A DNA stretch of 22,256 bases from Mycolicibacterium porcinum (GCA_001942045.1 MSTD01000070.1:1-22256), one strand, 5' to 3'; positions 8,042-16,992 are shown, counted from the first letter of the stretch. Notes: generated by a model not told the origin, from the sequence alone. Numbers and translations: made by a program.

Positions 8042-11000
8042 TCAGCCTGAGCTGGTCGCCAGCTCTTGGCCCCGCATCCGCTGCGAGATCACGGTGGTGA
8101 TGCCGTCACCGCGCATGGTCACACCGTAGAGCGCGTCGGCGACTTCCATCGTCGGCTTCTGGTGGGTGATCACGATCAGCTGGGACTTCTCCCGCAGCTG
8201 TTCGAACAGGCTGATCAGCCGGCGCAGGTTCACATCGTCGAGGGCGGCCTCGACCTCGTCCATCACATAGAACGGGGACGGCCGCGCCCGGAAGATCGCC
8301 ACCAGCATCGCCACCGCGGTCAGCGACTTCTCGCCGCCGGACAGCAGCGAGAGTCGTTTGATCTTCTTGCCCGGCGGACGGGCTTCCACCTCGATACCGG
8401 TGGTCAGCATGTCGGCGGGATTGGTCAGCAGCAGCCGGCCCTCACCACCCGGGAACAGCGTGGAGAAAACCTGCTCGAACTCGCGCTCCACGTCGACGTA
8501 GGCCTCGGTGAACACCTGCAGAATCCGGGTGTCCACGTCGGCGATGACATCGAGCAGATCGCTGCGCGCGGCCTTGACGTCCTCAAGTTGCGTCGACAGG
8601 AAGTTGTAGCGCTCCTCCAGCGCGGCAAACTCTTCCAGCGCAAGCGGATTCACGCGACCCAACTCCGAGAGCTCGCGTTCGGCCTTCTTGGCCCGACGCT
8701 CCTGGGTCGGCCGGTCGAACGGCATCGGCGCAGGCGCGGTGACCTGTTCGCCGCGCTCCCGCGCCTGCTCGTACTCCGCCATCTCAAGGTCACTGGGCGG
8801 CAACGCCACCTGTGGGCCGTACTCGGCGATCAGGTCCGCGGCGGGCATTCCGAACTGCTCGAGGACCTGGGCCTCGAGCTGCTCGATGCGAAGCGCCGCT
8901 TGGGCTTTGGCCATCTCATCGCGGTGCAGGGCATCGGTGAGCGCAGTGATCCGTGCGTTGAGTTCGGCGACAACCTCACGCGCCTGGGACAGTGCGGTGG
9001 CACGCAACTGACGCTCGGTGGCCAGCTCGTCGCGCATCCGCGAGGCCACCGACACCACGGCGCTCAACCGCTGGGCCACAACACGGCCGGACTCCGACAC
9101 GGCAGCCGCCACCCGCGCCGCGTGCTCGCGGGCCTCGCGGGCCCGTTGCGCACGCACCCGGGCCTCGCGCTCGGCCGCAGCGGCCCGGCGCAGTGAATCA
9201 GCGCGTCCGCGAACGGCATTGGCCCGTTCCTCGGCCGTGCGCACCGACAGTCGGGCCTCCACTTCGACTGCGCGTGCCGCCTCGGCGGCGGCCACCGAGG
9301 CCTGGCGGTCCACGGGCTCGGCCTCGAACGTCGGCAACTGTTCGGCGTTGCGCAACCGCGATTCGAGTTCGGTGAGTTCCTCGACCGTCTTGGTGCGCCC
9401 AGCTTCGAGTTCGTCGCGTTGGCGGATCAGCCGCTGCCACTCTTCGTCGGCCCCACGGGCGTCCTGGCCCAGGCGGCCGAGTTGCTCATAAATGGCCGAG
9501 ATTGCGGCATCGGACTCATTCAACGCGGCCATCGCCTCTTCGGCCGATTCCTGTCGGGCCGCCTGTTCGGTCAACGCACCCGACAACGCCGCGGCGAGCT
9601 CACCGGTCTGCCGCTCGGCAACCTCCAGTTCCGCCCGGGCCTTGTCGATTTCGGCACTGATCTCGAGGGTGGAGGGCTTGCGGTCGGATCCACCGCTGAT
9701 CCAGCCGGCACCGACCAGGTCACCATCCGCAGTCACCGCACGCAGGTCCGGCCGCGCCGACACCAGTTGCACCCCGGCGGACAGATCGGTCACCACCGCC
9801 ACCCCGGAGAGCATCGCGGTGATCGCCCCACGGAGCCGCTCCGGAACGGACACCACATCGTTGGCCCAGACCGCCCCGTCAGGCAGCGTTCCCGACGGCG
9901 CCGAGCCGTTGACCTTCCAGTCCCCCAGTAGCAGGGCCGCGCGACCACCGTCGGATTGCTTGAGCGCGGCCACGGCGGCCGCGGCGACACCGAAATCCTC
10001 GGCGGCCAACGCATCGGCCGCCGCACCGAGAACCGTGGCCACCGCCACCTCATGCCCCGGCTGCACCTTAAGGTATTCACCGATGGTGCCGAAAAGACCT
10101 GCGCCACTGTGGTTCTTCTGTAACCAGGCGGCACCGTCACGCCGGTCCAGGCTGACCGACAGCGCCTCGATACGGGCCCGCAACGAGGCCACCTGCCGTT
10201 CGGCGGCGCGCTCGGCGGCCTGCAGTTCGGCCACCCGTTCGTCGGCGACCCGCAGCGCGGCCACCGAACGGTCGTGCTGTTCGTCCAGGCCCAATTCTCC
10301 GGCGTCGAGTTCGCTGACCCGGTTCTGTACGGTCTCGAACTCGGCCTGCGCCTGTTGGGCTTTCGCGGCGGCTTCCTCGATGTTGACCGACATGCGCATC
10401 ACGCCCTCGTCGATCGACTCGACCCGCGTGCGCATCGTGTCGACCTGACCGGCCAACCGGGCCAGGCCTTCACGACGGTCGGCCTCGGCCCGCGCCGCGG
10501 CCAGATGCGCCCGCTCGGCCTCGGCCGCGATCTGTTCACGTTCGGCGAGCTCGGCACGCGCGGTCTCCAAGACGATGCGCGATTCCTCCAACTCGCCGAG
10601 CAGCTCCATCTCGAGCTCGGCAACCTCGTCGGCCTCGGCCTCGAGCGCATCGGGATCCTGCCCGGTGGAAACCTCTGTTTCGGACTCGAACAGCTGCGCC
10701 CGGTCCGTCGCGATCCGCACGGTGGCGCTCACCCGTTCGGCCAGGGCCGAGGCCCGGAGCCAGGTCTGCTGGGCGGCCTCGGCGCGGCGGGTCAGTTCGG
10801 CCACCGCGGCCTCGTGCGCCTGCAGTTCGACAGTCGAGGTCTCCAGCCGGACCGTGGCCTCGTCATGCTCCCGGCGCAGGGTGGTCTCGGCCTGATTGGT
10901 GTTGTGGAACTCGACCTGACGTCGCACCAGGTCGTCGGCGGCCAGCCGCAGCCGGGCGTCGCGCAGATCGGCCTGGATCGTCGCCGCGCGCCGCGCCATC

Positions 11001-11629
11001 TCGGCCTGGCGGCCCAACGGCTTGAGCTGGCGGCGCAGCTCGGTGGTCAGGTCGGTCAGGCGGGCCAGGTTGGCGGCCATCGACTCGAGCTTGCGGACCG
11101 CCTTTTCCTTGCGTTTGCGGTGCTTGAGAACGCCGGCGGCCTCCTCGATGAAGGCGCGGCGATCCTCGGGGCGCGACTCCAGGATCTCGGCGAGCTTGCC
11201 CTGGCCGACGATCACGTGCATCTCCCGGCCGATGCCGGAGTCGCTCAGTAGCTCCTGAACGTCCATCAATCGGCAGCTGCTGCCGTTGATCTCGTATTCG
11301 CCGGCACCGTCACGGAACACCCGGCGGGTGATCGACACCTCGGAGTACTCGATCGGCAGCGCGTTGTCCGAGTTGTCGATGGTCAGCGTCACCTCGGCAC
11401 GGCCCAGCGGCGCCCGCGAGGACGTGCCGGCGAAGATGACGTCCTCCATCTTGCCGCCGCGCAGCGTCTTGGCGCCCTGCTCGCCCATCACCCAGGTCAG
11501 GGCGTCCACAACATTGGACTTGCCCGATCCGTTGGGGCCGACGACGCAGGTGATACCCGGCTCGAAGCGCAGAGTCGTCGGCGAGGCGAAGGACTTGAAG
11601 CCCTTCAGCGTCAGACTCTTGAGGTGCAC
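8042..11629 (-). CDS. smc: Chromosome segregation protein SMC
   Basis: Structural maintenance of chromosomes ATPase (1195 residues, full length) that forms the condensin-like complex with ScpA and ScpB, neither of which is in the window. The N-terminal head has Walker A GPNGSGKS (31-38). Long coiled coils rich in Ala, Glu and Arg flank a hinge (about 500-660, [14 protein letters not shown] to [15 protein letters not shown]). The C-terminal head has the signature LSGGEKS (1096-1102), Walker B with D1124 and E1125 ([11 protein letters not shown]) and the switch histidine H1156. The start is a GTG at 11627-11629, 26 bases after the acyP stop and preceded by AGGGT. It is the third gene of osmC-acyP-smc. 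Its end faces the plus-strand gene ending at 8031, so the usual smc-ftsY adjacency is broken. Confidence 0.98.
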   Translation of the reverse strand: MHLKSLTLKGFKSFASPTTLRFEPGITCVVGPNGSGKSNVVDALTWVMGEQGAKTLRGGKMEDVIFAGTSSRAPLGRAEVTLTIDNSDNALPIEYSEVSITRRVFRDGAGEYEINGSSCRLMDVQELLSDSGIGREMHVIVGQGKLAEILESRPEDRRAFIEEAAGVLKHRKRKEKAVRKLESMAANLARLTDLTTELRRQLKPLGRQAEMARRAATIQADLRDARLRLAADDLVRRQVEFHNTNQAETTLRREHDEATVRLETSTVELQAHEAAVAELTRRAEAAQQTWLRASALAERVSATVRIATDRAQLFESETEVSTGQDPDALEAEADEVAELEMELLGELEESRIVLETARAELAEREQIAAEAERAHLAAARAEADRREGLARLAGQVDTMRTRVESIDEGVMRMSVNIEEAAAKAQQAQAEFETVQNRVSELDAGELGLDEQHDRSVAALRVADERVAELQAAERAAERQVASLRARIEALSVSLDRRDGAAWLQKNHSGAGLFGTIGEYLKVQPGHEVAVATVLGAAADALAAEDFGVAAAAVAALKQSDGGRAALLLGDWKVNGSAPSGTLPDGAVWANDVVSVPERLRGAITAMLSGVAVVTDLSAGVQLVSARPDLRAVTADGDLVGAGWISGGSDRKPSTLEISAEIDKARAELEVAERQTGELAAALSGALTEQAARQESAEEAMAALNESDAAISAIYEQLGRLGQDARGADEEWQRLIRQRDELEAGRTKTVEELTELESRLRNAEQLPTFEAEPVDRQASVAAAEAARAVEVEARLSVRTAEERANAVRGRADSLRRAAAAEREARVRAQRAREAREHAARVAAAVSESGRVVAQRLSAVVSVASRMRDELATERQLRATALSQAREVVAELNARITALTDALHRDEMAKAQAALRIEQLEAQVLEQFGMPAADLIAEYGPQVALPPSDLEMAEYEQARERGEQVTAPAPMPFDRPTQERRAKKAERELSELGRVNPLALEEFAALEERYNFLSTQLEDVKAARSDLLDVIADVDTRILQVFTEAYVDVEREFEQVFSTLFPGGEGRLLLTNPADMLTTGIEVEARPPGKKIKRLSLLSGGEKSLTAVAMLVAIFRARPSPFYVMDEVEAALDDVNLRRLISLFEQLREKSQLIVITHQKPTMEVADALYGVTMRGDGITTVISQRMRGQELATSSG
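8049..8065. terminator. Small hairpin at the convergent smc 3' end
   Basis: Arms GAGCTGG (8049-8055) and CCAGCTC (8059-8065) with a three-base loop lie within the last codons of smc and about 18 bases beyond the stop of the facing plus-strand gene. It is the only structure near this 10-base convergent junction and might act as a terminator in either direction, but the stem is short and no T-run follows. Confidence 0.25.
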
Positions 11630-11655
11630 GGCGATTTACCCTACCGCCGACTCGG

Positions 11656-11964
11656 CTACCGTTCGGTGAACCCCACCATCGGGGCGTCGGCATCGGTCCA
11701 ATCTGCGACGACGTTGTCCACCGACCCGGGGGTTTCACCGCTCCGCAACAGCTCAAGCAATCGCTGACATTTCTCGCGCGGGCCCTGGGCCACAACATGC
11801 ACGCGGCCGTCGGGCCGATTCGAAGCAAACCCGGTCAGCCCCAGCTCCAGCGCTCGTGACCGGGTCCACCAGCGGAACCCCACACCCTGCACATGACCGT
11901 GCACCCAGGCGCTCAACCGCACCTCGGCATCGGGCCCGGCCGCGGGGAGTTCCGGCCCGGTCAT
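11656..11964 (-). CDS. acyP: Acylphosphatase
   Basis: Small enzyme (102 residues) that hydrolyses the carboxyl-phosphate bond of acyl phosphates. The acylphosphatase signature is complete: VHGHVQGVGFRWWTRSRALELGLTGFASNRPDGRV, with catalytic R31 and N49. The ATG (11962-11964) overlaps the osmC stop codon as ATGA, so translation is probably coupled. smc follows 26 bases after its stop. The osmC-acyP-smc order is the same in M. tuberculosis, where the acylphosphatase gene is annotated as Rv2922A. Confidence 0.95.
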   Translation of the reverse strand: MTGPELPAAGPDAEVRLSAWVHGHVQGVGFRWWTRSRALELGLTGFASNRPDGRVHVVAQGPREKCQRLLELLRSGETPGSVDNVVADWTDADAPMVGFTER

Positions 11965-12368
11965 CGAGTGGCGACCTCGAACTTCACCTCGGTGCCGGAT
12001 TTCAGGGTGCGGCCCACCGTGCAGACCTGGTCGATCGCGCGCTCGACCACGGTCAGAAGCCTGGCCACCTCGGATTCCGAAAGCCCCGAGACGTCGATCT
12101 CGAGTTTCTCCTCGAGCAGCGGGTAGCGCTCCTGCTCCCGGTCCGCGGGTCCCGACACCCGGATCGTGGCCGGATAGTCGTCGCCCAGTCGGCGACGCAG
12201 CGGCTGATCGCTGGACATCCCACTGCAGGCGGCGAGGGCGATCTTCATCAGCTCACCAGGGGTGAACACGCCCTCGACGTCCTCACTGCCCACGAGAACC
12301 TCTGCGCCACGCGAACTACGCCCGACATAGCGCCGTACACCGGTGCGGTCAACCCAAAGTTCGGTCAT
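11961..12368 (-). CDS. OsmC family protein (peroxide-detoxifying fold)
   Basis: 135-residue OsmC/Ohr-fold protein. The two conserved family cysteines are present, C48 in the helix LAACSGMSSD and C116 in AIDQVCTVGRTLKSG; in OsmC/Ohr enzymes these reduce hydroperoxides. E-rich strand LEEKLEIDV (85-93) and the helix SESEVARLLTVVERA (97-111) fit the fold. It corresponds to Rv2923c by neighbourhood. Whether it is a true peroxidase or a related subgroup cannot be decided here. No ribosome site precedes the ATG (12366-12368). Instead a -10-like TAGAAA ends seven bases before it, suggesting a leaderless transcript. It is the first gene of osmC-acyP-smc and is divergent from the repeat-protein gene. 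Confidence 0.9.
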   Translation of the reverse strand: MTELWVDRTGVRRYVGRSSRGAEVLVGSEDVEGVFTPGELMKIALAACSGMSSDQPLRRRLGDDYPATIRVSGPADREQERYPLLEEKLEIDVSGLSESEVARLLTVVERAIDQVCTVGRTLKSGTEVKFEVATR

Positions 12369-12374
12369 GCGGTA

Positions 12375-12380
12375 TTTCTA
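12375..12380 (-). promoter_or_regulatory. Candidate -10 box for leaderless osmC transcript
   Basis: Minus-strand TAGAAA is separated from the osmC ATG by exactly six bases, the spacing expected when transcription starts at the A of the start codon. No purine-rich ribosome site is present. The hexamer lacks the final T of the TAnnnT consensus and no clear -35 is visible. Confidence 0.35.
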
Positions 12381-12438
12381 CACGTCGCGACATGCCGTTA
12401 TTCCGGCGGCAACGATCGCGCAGCCAGCCTGCGGCCAC

Positions 12439-12457
12439 GTTCACCACGGCGGTGAAC
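12439..12457. promoter_or_regulatory. Operator-like 7-bp inverted repeat between osmC and the repeat-protein gene
   Basis: Arms GTTCACC (12439-12445) and GGTGAAC (12451-12457) with a five-base centre, in the 136-base divergent spacer. It ends 13 bases before the candidate plus-strand -10 box at 12471, so a bound protein would cover the -35 region. The family of any binding protein is unknown. Confidence 0.35.
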
Positions 12458-12470
12458 CACCCAGCGACGA

Positions 12471-12476
12471 TAGACT
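12471..12476 (+). promoter_or_regulatory. Candidate -10 box for the repeat membrane protein gene
   Basis: TAGACT fits TAnnnT and would give a leader of about 23 bases that contains the ribosome site GAGGAG (12495-12500) before the GTG at 12505. No recognisable -35 element; the inverted repeat at 12439-12457 occupies that position. Confidence 0.35.
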
Positions 12477-12504
12477 CGGCCTACCGACTTCGCCGAGGAG
12501 CACC

Positions 12505-13314
12505 GTGACGTACCCGCCGAGCAATCCGCCCACCCCGCCATCGGGCTCTCCCGAGCCCTGGCAGCAGCCGTATCAGCCGGGCGGCCCTCAGGGATATCCG
12601 AACACCGGTGCCAACCCTGAGCAGCCCTACGGCACGCCCTATGGCGCGCCTCAGCAGCCGTACGGCTCGCCCTACGGAGCGCCCCAGCAGCCCGAGCAGC
12701 CCTACGGCTCGCCTTACGGGGCTCCCCAGCAGCCTCAGTCTCCATACGGAACTCCGTACGGTGCACCTCAGCAGCCCTACGGCTCGCCCTACGGAGCCCA
12801 ACCGCCTTACGGCGCGCCGCAACAGCCGTACGGCTACCCGACTCCTCAGCCGCCGAAGAGCGGTAACGGTAAGTGGTGGGCCGTCGCCGCCGCAGTCCTG
12901 CTCGCGGTGATCCTGGTCGGCGGCATCGCCATCTTCGCGTTGAGCGGCGATTCGAAAGACGGCCGCAACACCGCGGGGTCACAGTCGTCCAGCGAGAGCG
13001 CGGCCGAGCAGGAGGTCAGGGATTTCCTCGATGAGGTGATGTCGAGCAGCAGCGACCTCAGCGAAGCCCTGCCGTATTTTTGTCAGGCGGATCAGGATCT
13101 GTTCGACAAGATCGGCGGCCTGGATGCCATCGACATTCCGAAGACCACCGATTCCAGCGGTACGGCAGAGATCACCAAGATCACGGTGAACGGGAACAAG
13201 GCCGTCGTCGACATCTCCAGCAGCGCGGGCCCCGGCAAGTTGTACCTGCGCAAGGAAAGCGGTTCGTGGAAGATCTGCATGTCCGATATGCCGGGCATGC
13301 CCAGCATGCCCTGA
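12505..13314 (+). CDS. Pro/Gln/Tyr/Gly-repeat single-pass membrane protein
   Basis: 269-residue protein of unknown function. Residues 1-120 are a low-complexity, presumably cytoplasmic segment built of PYGxPYGAPQQP units; residues 124-147 form a transmembrane helix (WWAVAAAVLLAVILVGGIAIFALSG). The outer domain (about 165-262) resembles small NTF2/DUF4878-like mycobacterial lipoprotein domains (QEVRDFLDEVMSS...LPYFCQAD...ITKITVNGNKAVVDISS...GSWKICM) with two cysteines, C193 and C258, which could form a disulfide. The GTG at 12505 is chosen because GAGGAG lies four bases upstream and the repeat segment starts directly; an ATG in frame at 12343 would overlap osmC. It lies divergent from osmC and convergent with mutM, so it is a single-gene unit. 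The family assignment is tentative. Confidence 0.82.
   Translation: MTYPPSNPPTPPSGSPEPWQQPYQPGGPQGYPNTGANPEQPYGTPYGAPQQPYGSPYGAPQQPEQPYGSPYGAPQQPQSPYGTPYGAPQQPYGSPYGAQPPYGAPQQPYGYPTPQPPKSGNGKWWAVAAAVLLAVILVGGIAIFALSGDSKDGRNTAGSQSSSESAAEQEVRDFLDEVMSSSSDLSEALPYFCQADQDLFDKIGGLDAIDIPKTTDSSGTAEITKITVNGNKAVVDISSSAGPGKLYLRKESGSWKICMSDMPGMPSMP
12625..12834 (+). repeat. Degenerate tandem repeat encoding PYG(S/T)PYGAPQQP units
   Basis: About five imperfect coding repeats of roughly 27-39 bases (residues 41-110), sharing blocks such as CCCTACGGCTCGCCCTACGG. Variation is mainly at third codon positions and by insertion of EQ or QS pairs. Arrays of this kind can change copy number between strains. Confidence 0.8.
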
Positions 13315-13324
13315 TCTGCTCCGA

Positions 13325-13348
13325 GTCAGCCCCGGGGACGGGGCTGAC
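13325..13348 (+). terminator. Hairpin terminator between convergent genes, overlapping the mutM stop
   Basis: Arms GTCAGCCCCG (13325-13334) and CGGGGCTGAC (13339-13348) with a four-base loop, 11 bases after the repeat-protein stop, followed by ATTT on the plus strand. The same sequence encodes the last residues and stop of mutM, so it can fold in both transcripts. Confidence 0.55.
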
Positions 13349-14192
13349 ATTTCGGGCAGTAGAACGACGATCGGTTCATGAACTTGTCGCGACGCATCAC
13401 CGCGCCGCACCGCCGGCACGGCTCTCCTTCGCGGCCGTAGGCGTCCAAAGACCGCTCGAAGTAACCCGATTCGCCGTTGACGTTCACATAGAGCGAATCG
13501 AATGACGTGCCGCCCTGGCTCAGGGCGTCGGTCATCACCTCGGCGGCGGCGTCGAGCACTTCGGCCAGCCGGCGGCGCGGCAGGAGCGCGGCGGTTCTGG
13601 CGCCGTTGATCTTTGTCCGCCACAGCGCCTCGTCGGCGTAGATGTTTCCGATGCCGGACACCACGGTCTGGTCGAGCAGCTGACGCTTGATCTCAGAGTG
13701 CTTGCGCCGCAGCACGGTTACCACGCTGTCGCGGTCGAAGAGCGGGTCGAGCGGATCGCGGGCGACGTGCGCGACGGGTTGCGGCACGGCGGTGCCGTCC
13801 ACCGTCACCAACTCGGCCAGCTGCCAACCTCCGAACGTCCTCTGGTCGACGAAACTCAGGGCGGTGCCGTCGTCGAGCAGTGTCGCGATCCGCAGGTGCC
13901 GGTCGTCGAGGAGGGGACCCAGCAGCATCTGACCGCTCATCCCCAGATGCACCACCAGGGCGTCGGTCGCGTCCTCGCCGCCATCCTCCCCCAGGGTCAG
14001 CCAGAGGTACTTGCCCCGGCGGCCGGTTCCGGTGATGCGGGCGCCCAGCAGCCGCGCGGTCAGATCGGCGGGGCCGGCCTCATGACGGCGGACGGCACGC
14101 GGATGATGTACGCGCACCGCCGAAATCGTCTTGCCCGCAACATGTTCCTGTAGCCCGCGGCGGACGACCTCTACCTCGGGCAGTTCGGGCAT
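13326..14192 (-). CDS. mutM: Formamidopyrimidine-DNA glycosylase
   Basis: Base-excision repair enzyme (288 residues) that removes 8-oxoguanine and formamidopyrimidines and nicks the site. The N-terminus [14 protein letters not shown] supplies the catalytic proline P2 and E3. [11 protein letters not shown] carries the conserved lysine of the beta-hairpin. The helix-two-turn-helix region ([13 protein letters not shown]) is intact. The C-terminal zinc finger is complete with C259, C262, C279 and C282. It begins six bases after the rnc stop, so DUF177-rnc-mutM forms an operon. Its stop codon lies inside a hairpin shared with the facing gene. Confidence 0.97.
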   Translation of the reverse strand: MPELPEVEVVRRGLQEHVAGKTISAVRVHHPRAVRRHEAGPADLTARLLGARITGTGRRGKYLWLTLGEDGGEDATDALVVHLGMSGQMLLGPLLDDRHLRIATLLDDGTALSFVDQRTFGGWQLAELVTVDGTAVPQPVAHVARDPLDPLFDRDSVVTVLRRKHSEIKRQLLDQTVVSGIGNIYADEALWRTKINGARTAALLPRRRLAEVLDAAAEVMTDALSQGGTSFDSLYVNVNGESGYFERSLDAYGREGEPCRRCGAVMRRDKFMNRSSFYCPKCQPRPRG

Positions 14193-14198
14193 CGGTGC

Positions 14199-14891
14199 TC
14201 ACGCATTGTCGAGTGCGTTCCAGGCCGCGGCAGCCGCCTTGAGTTCGGCCTCTTTCTTGTTGCGCCCCACGCCCCGGCCGTATTCGACGTCGGCCACCAC
14301 CACGACGGCGGAGAACTCCTTGTCGTGATCGGGCCCGGTGGAGGTCACCACGTAGCTGGGGGCCCCGAGTCCACGGGAAGCCGTCAACTCTTGCAGGCTG
14401 CTCTTCCAGTCCAGCCCGGCTCCCAGCGTCGGTGCGGTGTCGAGCAGCTCACCGAACAACCGCAGGATCACCTCACGCGAGGTCGTCAGGCCGTGCTGCA
14501 AATAGATTGCGCCGAGCAGAGATTCAACGCCGTCGGCGAGGATGCTGGACTTGTCGGCGCCGCCGGAATTCTCCTCGCCCTTGCCCAGCAGCAAGTGACT
14601 GCCGAGTCCGCCTTCGGTGAGCCCGCGGCCGACATCGGCCAGCGCCTGGGTGTTGACGATGCTGGCCCGCAGCTTCGCCAGGTCACCTTCAGAGCGTTCG
14701 GGGTGGCGGTGGTAGAGCTCCTCGGTGATCGTCAACCCGAGCACCGCATCCCCGAGAAACTCCAGCCGCTCGTTGGTCGGCAGGCCACCGTTCTCGTAGG
14801 AGTAACTGCGATGTGTCAACGCGATGGTGAGCAGTTCGGCCGGAAGTTCGACACCGAGTGCCTCCAGCAGCGCCGCATGCGGCTCGGTCAC
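14199..14891 (-). CDS. rnc: Ribonuclease III
   Basis: Double-strand-specific endoribonuclease (230 residues) that processes rRNA precursors and structured mRNAs. The RNase III signature [14 protein letters not shown] (40-53) and the second acidic site (D120, E123 in [14 protein letters not shown]) give the metal ligands. The dsRNA-binding domain covers about 161-228 ([14 protein letters not shown] to [17 protein letters not shown]). The GTG start (14889-14891) overlaps the DUF177 stop as GTGA, indicating coupled translation. mutM follows after six bases. Confidence 0.97.
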   Translation of the reverse strand: MTEPHAALLEALGVELPAELLTIALTHRSYSYENGGLPTNERLEFLGDAVLGLTITEELYHRHPERSEGDLAKLRASIVNTQALADVGRGLTEGGLGSHLLLGKGEENSGGADKSSILADGVESLLGAIYLQHGLTTSREVILRLFGELLDTAPTLGAGLDWKSSLQELTASRGLGAPSYVVTSTGPDHDKEFSAVVVVADVEYGRGVGRNKKEAELKAAAAAWNALDNA

Positions 14892-15505
14892 TCGTCGCCC
14901 CTGGGCTGCTCGTCGTCAGGCAGCATCGCAGCCAGCTTGGCCCAACGGGGATCGATCTTGTCGTGGTGGTGACCCGGCTCGGCAGTGGCCAGCGCAACGC
15001 CGCAGTCGGGGCACAGGCCCGGGCAGTCCGGACGGCACAACGGCGAGAACGGCAGGGCCAATCCGACCGCATCGATGATCGGCTGTTCCAGGTCGACCGT
15101 GTCGTCCTGGCCGGAGGCGCCGACCCGACCCATCTCGTCGGCCTCGGTGGTCTCGTCGGTGGTGCTGTCCGGGTATGCGTACAGCTCGGTGAGATCGATT
15201 TCGACATCGCCGGTCAGTTCGGTCAAACAGCGCGCACATTCGCCGACCGTGGGAGCCGATACGGTCCCGCTGACCAGCACCCCCTCCGACACCGACTGCA
15301 ACTGCAGGTCGAGTTCGAGTGGGGCGCCCTTTTCGATCGCGATCAGCTCGGCACCGATCCGCACTGGGCTGGGCACGGTCTCCCGGTAAGGCAGGAACGA
15401 ACCAGGCCGCCGGCCCAGCCGGGAGACATCGATCACCAGGGGCGATCGGCGGTCACTACGCTTTTCCGGCCGCTCCCGCCCGGCCGATCTCGCATGCGTC
15501 GCCAT
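14888..15505 (-). CDS. DUF177 (YceD-like) protein
   Basis: 205-residue member of the DUF177/YceD family, whose genes usually sit next to rpmF or rnc and have been linked to rRNA metabolism; the exact function in mycobacteria is not settled. Visible marks are the core [16 protein letters not shown] (C90, C93) and a C-terminal four-cysteine cluster [15 protein letters not shown] (C157, C161, C165, C168) that probably binds zinc. No L32 gene (rpmF) follows; rnc overlaps directly by four bases. The ATG at 15503-15505 has no ribosome site, but TAGGAT lies six bases upstream, consistent with a leaderless transcript. Confidence 0.9.
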   Translation of the reverse strand: MATHARSAGRERPEKRSDRRSPLVIDVSRLGRRPGSFLPYRETVPSPVRIGAELIAIEKGAPLELDLQLQSVSEGVLVSGTVSAPTVGECARCLTELTGDVEIDLTELYAYPDSTTDETTEADEMGRVGASGQDDTVDLEQPIIDAVGLALPFSPLCRPDCPGLCPDCGVALATAEPGHHHDKIDPRWAKLAAMLPDDEQPRGDE

Positions 15506-15511
15506 GCATCG

Positions 15512-15517
15512 ATCCTA
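15512..15517 (-). promoter_or_regulatory. Candidate -10 box for leaderless DUF177-rnc-mutM transcript
   Basis: Minus-strand TAGGAT matches TAnnnT and is followed by six bases and then the DUF177 ATG, the arrangement of mycobacterial leaderless promoters. The 64-base gap after sepIVA shows no ribosome site and no clear -35. Confidence 0.45.
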
Positions 15518-15569
15518 CGGCGGGGTCAGAGCGCACCACGCGGCAGTGCGCGCCGACACCGTACCGTCG

Positions 15570-16307
15570 TCAGCGGGTGGCGTAGTCGTGCGTGCCCGCG
15601 GTCGTGCGCAGCTGATGACGTCCTCGGCCGACGGAGCGCAATGTGCCGTTGAGGAAGTCCTCGAACTCGGCGAGTTTGCTGTCGACGTAGATGTCGCATT
15701 CACCGCGCAACCGGTCGGCCTCGGCGTGCGCCGCGTCGACCAGCCGGGTGGCCTCGGCCGTTGCCGTGGAGACGATCTCGGTCTGCGACACCAGGCGCTG
15801 CTGCTCCTTGATGCCCTCTTGCACGGCCTTCTCGTAGGACAGGTTGCCGTTCTCGATCAGGCGATCGGCTTCGGCCTTGGCCCGGCCCGTGCTCGCGTCG
15901 TACTCGCGCTTCGCCACGGCCGCCAGGCGAGCTGCCTCTTCGCGCGCCTCGCCGACCATGCGCTCGCTGTGCTGACGGGCCTCGGCGACCATCCGGTCCG
16001 CCTGGGCCTTGGCATCGGCGAGCAACCGGTCGGCCTCGCTCCTGGCATGGTTGAGCATGCCGTCGGCGTCGGCGTTGGACTTGGACATCACCGACTCGCA
16101 GTGTTCCTTGGCCTCCCGCAGCAGCGAGTCGCGTGCGTCGAGGACGTCCTGCGCGTCATCGAGCTCGCCCGGGATTGCGTCCTTGATGTCGTCGATCAAC
16201 TCGAGAACGTCCCCGCGAGGCACGACGCAACCGGCGGTCATCGGCACACCGCGCGCTTCTTCGACGATCGCGCCGAGCTCGTCGAGCGCTTCAAAAACTC
16301 GGTACAC
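15570..16307 (-). CDS. sepIVA: DivIVA-like septation protein SepIVA
   Basis: Coiled-coil protein of the DivIVA superfamily (245 residues), orthologous to Rv2927c, which is needed for septation and polar growth in mycobacteria. The N-terminus (VYRVFEALDELGAIVEEARGVPMTAGCVVPRGDVLELIDDIKDAIP) matches the family almost exactly. A long coiled coil (about 60-225, heptads rich in Ala, Glu, Arg) follows, then GTLRSVGRGRHQLRTTAGTHDYATR. The GTG at 16305-16307 is chosen over an upstream in-frame start at 16379: it has GGAGG eight bases before it and gives the family's length. The longer frame would add 24 residues with no similarity. Confidence 0.95.
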   Translation of the reverse strand: MYRVFEALDELGAIVEEARGVPMTAGCVVPRGDVLELIDDIKDAIPGELDDAQDVLDARDSLLREAKEHCESVMSKSNADADGMLNHARSEADRLLADAKAQADRMVAEARQHSERMVGEAREEAARLAAVAKREYDASTGRAKAEADRLIENGNLSYEKAVQEGIKEQQRLVSQTEIVSTATAEATRLVDAAHAEADRLRGECDIYVDSKLAEFEDFLNGTLRSVGRGRHQLRTTAGTHDYATR

Positions 16308-16351
16308 GGCAAAACCCTCCAGGTCGTCGTTGTTAGTGACTAGTGTGCCTG

Positions 16352-16379
16352 GTGTTACGCCTGTGACTTGGGAGCACAA
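16352..16379 (-). promoter_or_regulatory. Weak candidate promoter of sepIVA
   Basis: The 118-base gap upstream of sepIVA is less GC-rich than its neighbours. On the minus strand TTGTGC (16374-16379) and TAACAC (16352-16357) are 16 bases apart. The -10 lacks the final T, so this is only a suggestion. A short direct repeat (TAGTGAC, TAGTG) lies just downstream at about 16334-16345. Confidence 0.25.
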
Positions 16380-16425
16380 TCGGTGTGTCGCCCCCGGGTG
16401 TCCTCAACTCACGGTTGTGGCAAAG

Positions 16426-16992
16426 TCACCGCATCGCGGCGGCGATCAGGTCCCGCGCGCGGTCGAGCATCGACGCGAACGGTCCGACAGCGAAATTCAG
16501 TCCCGCCGATTCCACCCCGGGGTGCGGGCGGGTAGGGGCGATCGCCTCGGCGGCCTGCACGGCCTTGACCATCCGTTCCAGGTCGTCGGCATCGAGTTTG
16601 CGATGCAGCTTGTCGAACTCTTCGTGCTCCTCGTGTTCGGCATAGTCGACGACGGCCTCGCGGAACTTCGTGAGTTCAGCGATGAATTCGGCCGACTCGA
16701 CGTCCATGCTCTCGAGCTTCGACAGCTGCTCCTTGGCGGCATGCTCTTCGTGCAGGCGCGCGTCGACGATCTCGTCGCCGTCGGCCACCTCGCGGCGCAC
16801 CCGGGGGTGCACGACCATCTCCTCGGCGGTCTCGTGCACCGCCAGCAGTTGCCGCAATTCGACGAAGGCCTTTTCACGAGCCTCGACGGTGGAGGCCGAG
16901 AACACCTCCTCGAACAAGTCCTTGATCAGGTTGTGCTGATCTTTGAGGAACTTCACGACATCGTCGGTGGATTGAACGAATGTGTTGGGCAC
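16426..16992 (-). CDS. Hemerythrin HHE cation-binding domain protein
   Basis: 188-residue four-helix protein that probably binds a di-iron centre. Candidate ligands occur in the expected order: H20 (LKDQHNLI), H53 with E57 (AVHETAEEMVVHPRVR, also H62), H81 and H84 (LHEEHAAKEQL), H120 and H123 with E124 (YAEHEEHEEFDKL). Hemerythrin-like proteins of M. smegmatis have been linked to the peroxide response, including one at this locus as I recall. The GTG at 16990-16992 is chosen because GGAGG lies seven bases before it; the much longer open frame upstream reads through coaD in another frame and is spurious. It lies between coaD (83-base gap) and sepIVA (118-base gap). Confidence 0.9.
   Translation of the reverse strand: MPNTFVQSTDDVVKFLKDQHNLIKDLFEEVFSASTVEAREKAFVELRQLLAVHETAEEMVVHPRVRREVADGDEIVDARLHEEHAAKEQLSKLESMDVESAEFIAELTKFREAVVDYAEHEEHEEFDKLHRKLDADDLERMVKAVQAAEAIAPTRPHPGVESAGLNFAVGPFASMLDRARDLIAAAMR

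Noticed and set aside
8066..9196. 376-residue plus-strand frame opposite smc
   Set aside because: Composition typical of the complement of a GC-rich gene; smc on the other strand is certain.
12343..12504. Upstream ATG start for the repeat membrane protein
   Set aside because: It would overlap the osmC start and add residues without similarity; the GTG at 12505 has a ribosome site.
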